Part shown: positions 11,592 through 23,110 of the stretch, one piece after another | Layout: the number at the start of each line of letters is the position of its first letter | How positions within the stretch are numbered: the stretch's first letter is position 1 | From: Patiria miniata | Taxonomy: Eukaryota; Echinodermata; Asteroidea; Valvatida; Asterinidae | NCBI RefSeq assembly: GCF_015706575.1 | Contig: NW_024037059.1 | Coordinates: forward strand, 40,151,058-40,215,057 | Reading direction: 5' to 3' | DNA length: 64,000 nucleotides | The notes under the pieces: generated by a model | What the model was told of the DNA's origin: nothing | What the model saw: the letters and a program-made list of their open reading frames with translations, nothing else | The model's database searches: none | Program-made: the position numbers and the translations under genes

Positions 11592-14500
11592 TTGATAATT
11601 TCAATAGCATCATACCACCAGTATAAATAATATCTTCTTTTCTTCGAACGCCATTTTTTTTCTTAAACGATAAAAATATATTGCTTCTGCATAATCACTA
11701 TTCGTCTATTAAATTCGCTCAATTGACGGCAGCGCTGCTCATTTGGAGGCGGCGAGTTGGCCAGATATCCTCCCGTGTGCCTTCTTCAGGAAATAAAACT
11801 GCGACGGTATAATTTGCATAACAAAGAGAGAAACAAATCAGGACTGTTCACTTGGGGGTGATTACCAAACCGAAAGGAAATCGATATATTCCCCTTAGCG
11901 GGCTTAAGTACCAACATGAGGAGGTAGACGGTTGCGTGTGCAATTTCCAAGTAATTGGTAGATTGATTTTTTTTCCGGTGATGCTGATGGTTTTACCCGC
12001 GTGCCTCCTTCTCAAGACGCACGACGTAAGTTTCATCAATGCAGCATCAGCAGTGATGTACTTAATTGCTTCTGTTGAGTGGTTCAACATTAATGACATC
12101 GCCGGATGCTGCTTGATGCGATTACCCCTGCCTCCGACACGGAATTACTGGAAAAGCAATATAGGTAATTGACTGTAAAATAAAAAATAATTAATAAGAT
12201 TATGTCGTAAAGCATAAACATTGAGGAATTTGCGTGCAGCTCTATAATTACCAACTTATGTGTTTTTTGCGTATTGCGTATTGTCATCTGTGTAGTTTAA
12301 AAAAGAGGGCCAACTATTATGTAGAAATCAGTACTTTTAACACTGGCTTATAAGATTTCTAGGTATACTACTATGTCCTTTGCACTTCTCATTTATACCA
12401 AAATGACTTAGTGGTCATTACGAGCCAGGGAACAATGTAAATTTCGAATGATGCCACAATGTTCCTTTCCTGAATCCTGTCTCGATGTTCTTTTTTGAAT
12501 CAAAGAAACTTACTGGACAGAATATGCTCGATTCCTGCAATCATGTTCAGTAGCTTCTTTTTGGGAATGTTGGTGGTGCACATGAGGATTTTTCATGTGT
12601 TTTCAGTGCATGGCTGAATCAACTCAAAGCCTACAGGGCGAGTTGAGGTGGGCAAACTGGCCGGACAGCCATTTCTTTTCCTCGACGCCAAGGACCAGTG
12701 TTGGCCGACCGGCGGGGGCGTTGAGGCAACCGAGCCCGGGCGTTTGCGCTGAGGGCCACCTTTGATTTCCGGCCAATTGAAAAATCAGCCTCCCGTTGCC
12801 ATGTAAACCAAAGTATCATGAGACCATAAAGCGTTTAAGTGGTGCTGCCTTATGAACCTTCGGGAACATGCGGGAGACTGTAGAAGAGGACAAAAAGGAA
12901 GAAAAAAGTTCCAATTGAGACACAAGGCCTTAATGCCTATGGATATATCGGTTATGATGCATGTGCAACGGTGGATTTGACTTGAGTGGAAGGGGCTCTC
13001 GCTCCTTGCTGCCGGCCAGGAAATGTTGAAGCTTTCTGGTGGATTTAGTGATCCCCGTGTAACCTGAAACATCAGAACTGGAAGAATAAGCCTTGCGCTT
13101 CAAAAAGGTTTGGAAAAATAATTTCCATTGCAAGGGTCGAAAGTGCAGGGAGTGGTTGTCACTCTTTAAGGCTGACTCTATCAATTATACAGCTAGAGAT
13201 GTGTATTTTGTGGCTCATCGGGGTTGTGTTTTAGACGTCGTTTTTTTTTTTGGGGGGGGGGTCAAGTTCTGATATGGGATCGGACTCGTACCTGCTGAAC
13301 TGTGAGCGAAACCAGACTGACTCTGTGTGTGATGAGAGCGATGGAGATTGTGCATTCTGGTGTGAAATATGTATTAGTGGTATTCCATGCTTACTCTCAA
13401 AAGAAATTAACCAAGTGAAGCATTGAAATTGCAGATCGCTGCACTGAATATTTAGAAACTCCCCAAGGGATATATGCATGAGATTTAGGAGGTTTTGATA
13501 AATGCAATAAACTCGTTCTCGTACGTAGTATTAAACGCTGTCAACATTCATTATGTCATTCTACTGCTGGAGTAAACCTTATTTCTTAAAATATGTCTTG
13601 TGTCGATGACAGGTAAATCAATTTTTTTTATCGATTTTCTTAAAATACGGCAGTGGTTGTCTTTATACAAGAGCCCACTTGATGTCACTTAAAGATCGGC
13701 AAAACAAATTTTTAGAGAGAAGTGAGGCCGAAATTGCCGTTTGTTGCCTCATTTGGCGTCGTGCTTGCTAGCAGTCCAATGACTGCACATGATTAATTAT
13801 TCCCGTATGATTTCGATTCCGTCGCCAGCTGATGAGATAATCCTGCGCACAGATCAATGCCCGCGGTCCGTCGCGCTCGGTAGGGGCACTGAAGTGTCGG
13901 TGTGTTTTCGTTTCAAGAGTTCGGTTTTGAGAGATTTGATTAATTTTCTCGACGTGCACGGCGAGCTGCAAATTTTGACCAGTCGTAGGCCTAATGTAGT
14001 ACTGCTCAGATTGCCAACTCTAAACCATGACAAATTAATTTGTAAATGAGAAAGTATGTGGGTAGGAATTTGAGTCTACGGTGATTGTCTCATAATTTAA
14101 TGATTGCAAACACCTTTTTAATAACAGATCGTGGTTCATGATTAAAACTATCGTTTAAATTTGTTTAACTTGGTTCAACACTGAAACGCATTTATTTCAA
14201 TACACGGTGTTGTTCAATCAAACAGTAAACAGTGTTGTTGTTTTTTCGTATGGTGTATCGTTCGAGTTGTGATCGAAATGCTGACAGAATTGAACATAAA
14301 TTGTTGAAAATATTCATACAACTTTAATAACCCGCTCAATGTTTCATACAGTGTCAAACCGCGCGATCTATAGACAGATCTTGAGCGGGATAAGGTCGGT
14401 GCAAGTGTCCAACTGAGTGAGAAAATTCAAGGATTCCACTAAAAAAATCAAATATAAAAAAGAATGGTTTTCAGCTATGGCGAGGCTGCTGCGCAAGACG

Positions 14501-15394
14501 CAAAATATAAATTTTGTTTCCAATTTGATAAAAATTCTTCCAAACGAACATGGATGAATGTCGTCGTGAAAGCGAGGGAATTCACAATTCGAAGCCGGCC
14601 GTCCAAATCGAATTTTCAACAGATGATTTGATATCAAAGGTAGCACCTCATTTTTGAGGACTATAATTTTGAAGGAAACAGAATGAAAATCAAGAATGAA
14701 AGGCCGTCACAAAAATTGCAAAACATGCATTCAGCATCTTGATAAGGGTCTGTCCTGCCTTGGCTCGAAATAGGTCTGTCAGTGAAACCACTCCCTCTAG
14801 CGAGCTATAATGTTAGTTAATTCAATTACGAAAAAACTCATTTCTCAAAGAGTGTTTCTTAATAGAACATCTGCCTTGATTTTCAGATCTGCAGGGGACC
14901 TCCTTCGCAAATGGGACGATACATGCTGAATTCCAATGTCATAAAACCTACAATTTTATAAAGACCTATAGAAATGAAAGTATGAAATCTAAATTTGATA
15001 AGCAAGCGACCACAAATGTATGAATGAAGATGATCAAAATGAAATGAAGAATGCATGGGAGACATCATGACAACCCTTGGAGCTTGGTGGTAGTATACCA
15101 ACCCATCATAATGTAATTACCAGAGATTGAATTGGACAGGGGTTACATTTGCCATGACGATGTTACAAGACCCATTTTTCTCTGATGCAAAAAACAGCCT
15201 CGACATTTTCACTCGCAGTCAGTGGCGACATTTGCAGTATGATCAGGGGTCATTTTTTTCTCCAATGAAGTTGCAATTTCACAGCACACCTATCGGTGTT
15301 TGCATAAAGACGCAGTGCGCATGCGTTTTCGCTCGATTTGCATAACAATCTCCTCTAGTGACACACTGACAATCTAAACTACTATTCCGGTTTG
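11592..15394. other. Non-coding; scattered low-complexity and duplicated blocks
   Basis: No gene is supported. A GC-rich block lies at 12,630-12,800. A T11G10 run lies at 13,241-13,261. A motif-dense patch at 13,790-13,990 contains homeobox-type TAAT words and a GATA-type word (GCTGATGAGATAATCC). Two stretches, about 14,400-14,640 and 14,885-15,100, look like distant copies of each other. The open frames here are not convincing as genes. Confidence 0.35.
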
Positions 15395-15720
15395 ATAAGC
15401 ATGCACGCTTGTAATCAATCTAATCACCCATCGTAATTATAATAGCTCATCACATTCATTAGTGGTATTGGTACCCGCATTAGCAACTAAGTGATGACGA
15501 GTTTGAATTCATATTGCTTGTGATGCTTGCATAATTAGCATAATTCCTCTAGGGTTGCGCAAATCTGTCGAAGAGAGGAGGCAGCCAATTCCAGTTAATT
15601 CGAGCACGAAGTTGCAGTCAACTCGGTGTAATCCTTCGGCGTTAACAATGTGCGGTTCCCTTGCAGGGTATACGCCCTCACTATGGGCATGTTTTGTCAT
15701 TTAAATTCATGAACAATTAA
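15395..15720. promoter_or_regulatory. Candidate homeobox-type enhancer
   Basis: A dense cluster of TAAT/ATTA core words on both strands, including TGCATAATTAGCATAATT near 15,528-15,545, several TAATC words and ATTAATT variants. An octamer-like ATGCATAAT-type context is present. The block lies in a long gene-free stretch and contains no convincing reading frame. Clustered homeodomain and POU-type words are typical of developmental enhancers, but no experiment or conservation data are available here, so this is inference from motif density only. Confidence 0.25.
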
Positions 15721-16671
15721 AGCACAGTGCATCTACTCATGGGTTTAGCAGAGGAACAAAATCACGCCCTCAGATGCGACGTCAGTTGCAATGGGTCTGT
15801 TCTTAAAAGCAAAGAACTTTGTTTTGATGGGTGAAGTTTAGAATATTAGTTTCGTGGTTTCCTTACAATGCATTTAAGCTTTAAACGGGCTATCAAACAC
15901 TAGGCAAAGTCACGCACTATCGAGAGGAATTTTAACCTTTTACGCGACTCATTCCTAAAAACCCTGTTTCCTACGGTAAATCGTTTGTAATCCAAGGTCG
16001 TCTTCCCAGCTTCGGAACAAAATCCCTCGCGTGATCGAAACGATCCAGCGTGTCAAACACGCGTAAACCTCTCTCTCTGCCCGAGGATGATCAACCGATA
16101 TCGACTAATCGCCGGCGGTGTGCTCGATTGACATCTCTTAAAAGCTCGGTTTTTGCCACTTAACACGGTATCTCTGGCGCAAAGTGCGAGACTGATCGCG
16201 CGCGATTATCGACTATCGAAGCGCAAGAAATCGGTATCGATTCTTACTGGGTTAAACCAGTGCGCGTGCGTTCAGTTAACGGTTTAATAGCGTCTGTTAA
16301 GTGAAGTGGATCAAAGCGAAAGGTGTCGTGTTGCCTACCAACTAAACACGCTACACGGATGTTACCAACGATTGCACTTATCCATGCACTTGTAATTAAA
16401 TTGTTTAGGGCAAACTTGAGTTCAGACTACTATTACCACCGTTGCGACATCATGATGGACCCTTGTATTCAATTATGGCGGTACGCAAAAGGGAAGATGC
16501 ACTTCGGTGTAATGGAGAGAAGAAAGATTGGGAGGGACGAGAGTAACTTAAAAAGAAGAACAGAAAGAAAGTTAAACCGAGGAGGGTTTTTGTATGCATA
16601 TTCGCCCTGAACAAGGCAAGAAGCCACTCCAGGTACAGGGCTACAAGAGAAATACAAAGAAGTGCAGGCAC
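15721..16671. other. Non-coding; ATCGAT-type motif patch
   Basis: No gene is supported. From about 16,080 to 16,280 the sequence repeats CGAT-type words (CGATATCGACTAATCG, ATTATCGACTATCG, GGTATCGATTC), which resemble Onecut/CDP-type sites. It is also CpG-rich. It could be a regulatory patch or a promoter. Nothing else is recognisable. Confidence 0.2.
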
Positions 16672-16935
16672 TCAGGAAAACTGAAGGAAGGACTTAACAT
16701 TCCCCTTGAAACAGGACAGATCATAGGTTGAAGGAAAACAAGCATCAGGCAAGGAATTCCAAAGAGATGCAGCACCTGGGAGAAAAAAAACTATTGGAAT
16801 ATCCTTTTGTACTACATCTATAGGCATCGCACCAGTAACTACGTGGATGAGAAGTTGCTAAAATGGTAGTCTGAGAATGAAAACTGTGAGGGAAAATCCA
16901 AATTCAAAGAATATCATGAGAGGAGACCATGTTTA
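16672..16935 (-). mobile_element. LINE fragment: 3' end of a reverse-transcriptase ORF (L2/CR1-like)
   Basis: On the minus strand the sequence encodes a typical non-LTR retrotransposon C-terminus: a block reading RSYWCDAYRCSTKGYSNSFF, then GAASLWNSLPDACFPSTY, FKGNVKSFLQFS and a stop at 16,672-16,674. The 'LWNSLP ... F+..V..FL' ending is the familiar tail of LINE ORF2 proteins in the L2/CR1/Jockey-like groups. The two halves are in different frames; the shift lies at or near a run of eight T (minus strand) at about 16,781-16,788. The upstream RT core is missing, so this is a dead 5'-truncated copy. The exact clade cannot be fixed from so short a piece. Confidence 0.75.
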
Positions 16936-18190
16936 AAGTTACAATTTACCCAAGACTGATTGGTCTTGTAATTTAAACCTAGAAAAACTCGTCTTCCCAC
17001 TGCTTTGGAGGACTAGAGCAAGTCTATCATTTTGGGCTCATCTATGACCTCTGACCTCGCTATTATGCACAATGTGATGTAACGTCGAAAGTTCAATTTG
17101 CTCGCGCTGTATCAAAATGAATGGAGTTGCGCAATACAGCCGACTTTACGACATGTGTTGATCACGAAAAAACAAATTGCTTCTGTCATAAGACGTTCAA
17201 GCTGAGTTCAGGAAAACATTTTAATCTACAAAAAAAGCCTAGTAATAAGTGAGAGAGTCATTCGAATGACGAATCATAAAATAAGAATAAGTGACCTACT
17301 TTTAAAGATAATACCTAAAGATTCAGACGGCGACAACTGGGTCGAGCCTTACCTCACGTTTTTTTTGCCCCAAATGAGTCTCCTGTGCAGTCGCTTTGTC
17401 TGTCATTCCAATTTTGCTCTTAGTCTTTTTTGAGGGATTAACCCAGAAATGCGGACAGGGCGGCCTGGTCCGCGGCTACGACGGCCGAACGTGATGTACG
17501 GCCTGTTCGCTTCGTTAATGGACTGCGAAGACACTGTACAAGCTTTTAACAAATGCTTGCATTAAAATAGCACTACAAAATACACTAGCAGATACAGTAT
17601 CAGGATATCTCTTTAAACCCCTTGTTGAAGCACTAATGCCGACTATCAGTATGTAAGACGGTATCCAAATGCTAAACATTCTCTAGTCCCTCAAAAGGGA
17701 ATGTTTTGTTTGTTTGAGGACGATGATAAATTAACACAGTGTGACAACCAAACTATGCGAGACAGCTACCGAATTTGAAGCAATTTCTCGCCGGTGACAA
17801 ACTAATCCCGACAGACGCGTGGCTTTTCTGTTGGACTTATTTCCGCCTGCGCCCAAACACATTTGTAAATACACTAAGGAAACAGGGTTTACTCGGGGTT
17901 TTTTCGGAACAATTTTTTCTAGGTTGCGTTTGCTTAAGTAGGTTTTTCAACAAGGCTTTTGTCTCGCCATGTTTGTTGTGAAGTCATGTCGAAGAAACAT
18001 CAAGAACTGTATGTTCTAGATCTTTTTTTGCGTATTTGGTATCGTTTAAGCTGATTGAAAGGTGGGGCTTTAAAACAAACCAAACGAAACACCAGTTTAA
18101 TTAATTAGAAAAAGCGATCGACTGCGCAAAATGAAACAGGTTATAAGTGCAATTAACTCATCGATTGTTATATCATGCCGTGCTCTTAGA
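16936..18190. other. No supported gene
   Basis: Anonymous DNA. A short GC-rich patch lies at about 17,460-17,520. No exon, RNA gene or clear repeat is visible. Confidence 0.4.
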
Positions 18191-18415
18191 GCTGCTAAGC
18201 ACACAAATTTGCTTAGCACAAAAAAGTCTAGCTTAGTAAAAGCAGGTTACTAGCCAAAACTCCATTTGTTTTTCATGCTAAGCAAACAACAGCTGAATAC
18301 CAATCACAAACAATATACATCAAATGGAAATTTGGTTGGTAATCTTGTTTTTGCCGAGGCAGACTTTTCATGCCAAGCAAATTGTTGTGCTTAGCAGGTT
18401 CGTGAAATTGGCCCC
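18191..18415. mobile_element. MITE, CTGCTAAGCACA family, copy 1
   Basis: A non-autonomous inverted-repeat element. The left end CTGCTAAGCACA (18,192-18,203) is matched by its exact complement at 18,386-18,397. Inner arms contain TTTGCTTAGCACAAAAA on one side and the GCCAAGCAA / GTGCTTAGCAG counterpart on the other. The right terminal repeat runs on through GTTCGTGAAATTGGCCCC, as in copy 2. The middle (TTTCATGCTAAGCAAACAACAG) is shared with the copy at 53,962-54,202. No coding capacity. Confidence 0.8.
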
Positions 18416-18893
18416 TGCTCACTTAACCCAGCTTTCCCATGACTTCTTGTCCCCAGGGTGTTATCTAGGCACAAATCAAATATTATTTCTCAGGCCGCTG
18501 CTGAATTATTCAGTCCATCTTGATGAAGTGGGGATTCTGGGGTGTTTATATTGGGTACGTGGTTGGAATGAATTAATACTAGGGAGTTGCTTCTGACTTG
18601 ATAACCACGTGCGATCAGTTACAGGTTACGAGCACTCTTTTTTTCGAAAGGAAGATTTGCTGTCAGTAAAGTACGCAGAGTGAGGTCGTGTCCGCGAAAA
18701 GGGCTTCAAGAGTTACGGATACGTCTATTGTCAGCATGTGGCTACACTTGTAATTGTCTAAAGGCTTAGACAATAGTCCTAAGCAAGACTTAAGAACTGG
18801 CGGTCGTTGGTCTAAATCCAGCCAGAGTCTTCTCTTTCATTTCAACTGTCCTGAATACGGACGTTAGTGACATTGGCAAGAACCTGGGTAATA
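18416..18893. other. No supported gene
   Basis: Anonymous DNA. A small perfect hairpin, ATTGTCTAA-AGGC-TTAGACAAT, lies near 18,754-18,775. Nothing else is recognisable. Confidence 0.4.
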
Positions 18894-19152
18894 ACTCAGA
18901 CCATGGGCGTCGCGAGGGGGGGGGGGGGGGCAAGGGGGGGCACTTGCCCCCCCCCCCCTGGAAAAGCAAAAAAAAAAAAAAAAGAGGCGCGAAGGCAAAG
19001 TGGTGTAAATTTTATGAGTTGGGGGGGGGAATGTCCCTGCCCCCCTCTAAAACTGATAAATCGAGAATGTGTTGAGAAATACAAGCCTTTTTTGGCAAAA
19101 AAAAAATTTGCCCCACTCTAGAAAAAATTCTGGCGACGCCCATGACTCAGAC
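18894..19152. mobile_element. hAT-like MITE with perfect 8-bp target duplication
   Basis: The element itself is 18,902-19,144 (243 bp). Its ends are perfect 12-bp inverted repeats, CATGGGCGTCGC and GCGACGCCCATG. It is flanked on both sides by ACTCAGAC (18,894-18,901 and 19,145-19,152), an exact 8-bp target-site duplication. Eight-base duplications with CA-starting ends are characteristic of the hAT superfamily. The inside is low complexity: G15, a C12 run, A-runs and a G9 run, with no transposase. The intact flanks and TIRs suggest a fairly recent insertion. Confidence 0.88.
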
Positions 19153-22100
19153 TGAATAGTCCTAAGACCTCATGACGTCACGCTTTGTTCACATGCGCGC
19201 TTTCATTATGAGAGCGCGTCCCAGCTAGTGGGGCGTACGTCGTGTTACTTCAAACTGATATAGGATGGAAAAGTTGGGTTGAGCTTCGCGTTGCGAGCAA
19301 AATGGTCGTTGGCTCAAACCTCTGTTCTGTCTGCAATGGTTTAGGAAAAATGTATCCATTCGATGCTTTAAGGCGCTAATCGCCCACGCACATGTCGCAC
19401 GCGGTCTTTGAAGCGCGCGTGTAAATGTGAAACCCCTATTGGTCGAAAGAGAACTGAGTGCGCGCGTATCACCTGCGCGATGCGCGCGTGCTTTGTGCAG
19501 TAATGACGTGTAATGTTGGTCTTCGGATAAAAGACAAAGCGGTGAACTTTGTCGCGACGATTTGGAGACTGACGGTTTCAATCCCACTCTATTATCCATG
19601 ACGCTTCAATCCTCCAGACGAGGAGACAGTTTACTTCCAAACTTCCTGCAGTTTGAGGGCAGAGTCGCGCGCTGTGAACACCTACTGTGTACAGACCATG
19701 TGCCGGCGCCCAATGAGGCTAATATACGTGACAGTGCATGCGTACCTTGGGTGGACTCGGAATAACATTGTACAGCCCAGTAATTCAGTTTGGAGTAACT
19801 CTCGTAAAAGCCTTCGTAAATTTCAATAATCAAAAGAATATTGTAAGACCAATCACGCACTACCCTTTACAGCCGATTTTGTACAAGTGTATTTTACAAA
19901 CTAAGATTTTAGAAAACTACATATGGTTCCCGTTTCGGAACTAGCTCTACTAAAGTTACATGTAAGCCGTGATAGACTACAGAGAATGAAAATGCTGCCC
20001 ACTCATTACACTGCATGTCTTTAAGGATTCATATTTGACAAGGGTAATTTGAATTAGAACAAACTAAACCGTTTCAATAAAATTCACACGTGTTTTAATA
20101 TTAGTTTAAAACGTTCATTTTGAAAGGACTTTCCTAAGGAATAACCTGTCGCCGAAGTACACAGCATCATTACATTCCCTAAACCAACCGCAGGGGGAAA
20201 ATGAACACTTTGCAATAAAAATCTACGCTTTAGAAATGTGAAACCATTCAAATAGAAAAGGTTTCTATAAATACACCGATGAATTGCGTTAATTTATTAC
20301 GCAGTACAGAAACATCTGTTCAGGTTCAATGTGTCTTCGGGCCCTTAATTCCCTAGGCTAAGCTCTGCACCATTATTGTACGGCCTGCGCCAGGCGTCAA
20401 TTAATTTTATAAAAAAAATTCCCGTTGGCAGAATTTCAATTTCAATTGTGCAGATTTTTTACGGCGATTTTGAGCAATCTGATGCAATTGCATTTACAGT
20501 CTTGTTGTGTTGGATCGGCAAGTTCTATGTGCGACAAGAATTACATTACCAATCAGTAAATACCGTCTGATATATTGATTAGTATAATTTTGTTTTAAAA
20601 CAAAAAATGATGTTCATATCACGTTAGGTAGTTGAGGATGTCCTTATTCTTCTTTAATGTCCTTCATTCCAAACAGTTTGTAAATATAGTGGATTTTTAA
20701 TAGATTTTGTTACGCCATTTGGTAAAAGGTGTTATGTTGTGGCCCATCAAAATATCAACAGTGTTTAATCATTTCACGGATTGATTTCTATCCCGCTGCA
20801 AATCCGAGGGACTAGAAACACTATCGGATTAATTGAGCTGAATAGGTAACGCAGAAGAAGAGAGGCGACATCGAAACCAAGCAGCGTGCGTGCAAAGAGG
20901 TAACGCAACACCGAACAGCGCAGCTATCTACCGTAGATAGCACGGAGTGCGGAAGGTGTTAATTCCCACCCGCAGGATGTTAACCCGTCCTCAGATGGTA
21001 TTAATCCGTCTACCGTTTCCCTGGCACGGGATTGCTGGCCAGGTCGCTTCTAATATCGGACAGGAGGTTTCGAGGGCACGGGGATCCGTGGCTGATCAAG
21101 AGCTGCTCGGCACGAAAACATTCACACAGTAAGCTGAGAAGATTTGGTGCAAAGGGCATCGCGGAGATCGCTCGTATACCTTAAGCCCTGAGACGAACGT
21201 TTTGGCGCGCAAGGTAAGGTTTTTTCTTTTAGAGCGAGTAGGATTGATGGCCGGCACTTGGTGTCAATTTACATCAATTTCAAAATTGAGACAACAGACT
21301 TGGGTGATTGAGAGATCTTGGCGGATTCGTTTACATTTCAGCTAAACACTGTCTTGGCAAGTGTACCTTTAAAAATTCCGGTACCAAGGGGGAAGATGCA
21401 CGGCGCAATTCAATTTCCAAGATTTTTCTGGGATTGTGGAGATTGGCACCAGCTTGTATAGACAGATTCTCGTCCGAAGTTTTGAAAATCAGGCGTTGCT
21501 CACGGGTGCGGATATTGATTCTACATGAAAAGTGAAATCATTAGGCCTACATGAAGTTTGACCCATATAAAGCTCTAAATTAATTTTCACTGGCGTCAAA
21601 CTAAATCATATTTCACATTATGTTACCATTTTAGCGCTCATTTTAAAGTTAACAAAATAACAAGTGTTTGGTGTTAGCAGTAATCGGTACCAATATGATT
21701 ACCGTTCCAAAAATACTGTTGGGTACGGTCTAAATAAAATAAAAATTCCTAACCACACAGCACGTAGCCTCTGCATGGATGAAATTGAATGTGTAGAAAT
21801 GAACAATCGAAGTAAAACAAATTGCATACTGGCAACAATTTGATTAAATGATTGAATGTTCCCGGAAAGATCATTTCAGTACTCCTTTTTCCTTCGCTCT
21901 TCTCTCAGTCATCTTTGTTTCAAATTGTCGTGCCGGGTTTCAGCAAGTAATCAAGTTAGGAGAGCTGTGCGGTTGCAGAGAGTGTTCCTGACTGCGCAAT
22001 AATTCGCCATCGATAAGTCTGGGCAGACGTCGATCCTGCCCCTCCATGGCCCACATTTTCATGAACTGTGTCAGCCTGTTGCCCCTTTTGAGTTTGTCAT

Positions 22101-22189
22101 CCTCTTTTCTCGTTAGCAAAAAGGGGACAAGCCGGGGTAACGACAGAGCAGAGTCTGTCAACGGAACGCGTGGTACTGAAGGGAAACGA
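19153..22189. other. No supported gene; possible promoter and non-coding exon at 20,880-21,213
   Basis: The GC-richer block at 19,200-19,760 has open frames on both strands without recognisable domains. From about 20,880 to 21,213 there is another CpG-rich block that ends in a good donor (GCGCGCAAG|GTAAGG, donor at 21,214), so it could be a non-coding first exon on the plus strand. The rest is AT-rich and unremarkable. Confidence 0.25.
20923..20941. promoter_or_regulatory. Perfect inverted GATA-type palindrome
   Basis: GCTATCTAC-C-GTAGATAGC is a perfect inverted repeat with 9-bp arms and a one-base centre. Each arm contains AGATAG, a GATA-factor core. It lies in the CpG-rich block that ends in the donor at 21,214, followed by three related words (GTTAATTCCC, GTTAACCCGTC, ATTAATCCGTC). 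A dimeric factor site is plausible but unproven. Confidence 0.3.
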
Positions 22190-23110
22190 GGAAATAGGTT
22201 TTTTTTCTCTGACTAGTCTCCAACTCTCCATACAAGCCTATAAGCCGCGTTTATTAAAAAAAAGCCTGTTTTCTCGATCAAATAAGAGAAAATATCAAGA
22301 TAGGAGGAAAAGACATTTCCTGTGACTAGTCTTTATACAAGCCTGCCACAAGCCGCGTATATTCGCAGAACCTGTTTTATCAATCAAAATAATCGGGATC
22401 GAAGGAGGAAAAAGGGTATTTTCTCCGTGACTCGACTAGTTTTCAGTTATTCACATACATTTTCCCATATATTCGCACCACTCACAGTAAAACCTGTGGC
22501 ATAGCATTCTTTTTGGGCGAAGGGGACTTCCAATGCCTTGCTAGTTGATTGTCTTGTTTCACGAATCTGAGTGAAAAGATTCGTCATGTACAAAATTGAG
22601 TCATTTTGTTTAGACTTTTAAAAACAAGAAAAGCATTTTAAGACTCAACTCTTCATGGGACCCAGTTCAGTCTAGCAAAGATATCACGACGATAATGATG
22701 TATGCACGCGATCAACTATAGTTGCATAATAAGGCACAGAACTTTTTTTCTCAATCAAATGAGTGCTAATCAGATCGAAGAACGTATACAAGACATTCTG
22801 TCTATGACTAAACTATGTACAAACTCATCATCATGAGGCGCATATTTATCTGTTTCTTCTATCAAATGAAGATAATCAGGATCGAAGGAGTACAAACGGC
22901 GTCTGTAACTAGACTCCATACAAGCCCATCATCAGGCGCCACGGTAAACAGTGCCTGGTGTTTCTATCAAATGAGTGATAATCAGGATCAAAGGAGTGGA
23001 AAGACATTAAATTATCTTTGTCTAGACTCCGTACAATCCTACCATCAGCCGCTACCATCAACAGTAGGCTGTACCTGTTTTCTATATCATGACGAGAATG
23101 ATGTACGCAT
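22190..23110. repeat. Minisatellite, degenerate unit of about 110-120 bp
   Basis: Recurring words in the same order define a diverged tandem array: (a) GACTAGTCTCCATACAAGCC and variants, (b) CATCAGGCGCC or AAGCCGCGT, (c) CCTGTTTTCTATCAAATGAG, (d) ATAATCAGGATCGAAGGAG. Full or partial sets begin near 22,205, 22,320, 22,800, 22,905 and 23,010. The middle part (about 22,420-22,680) has lost most of the pattern. No coding content. Confidence 0.7.
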
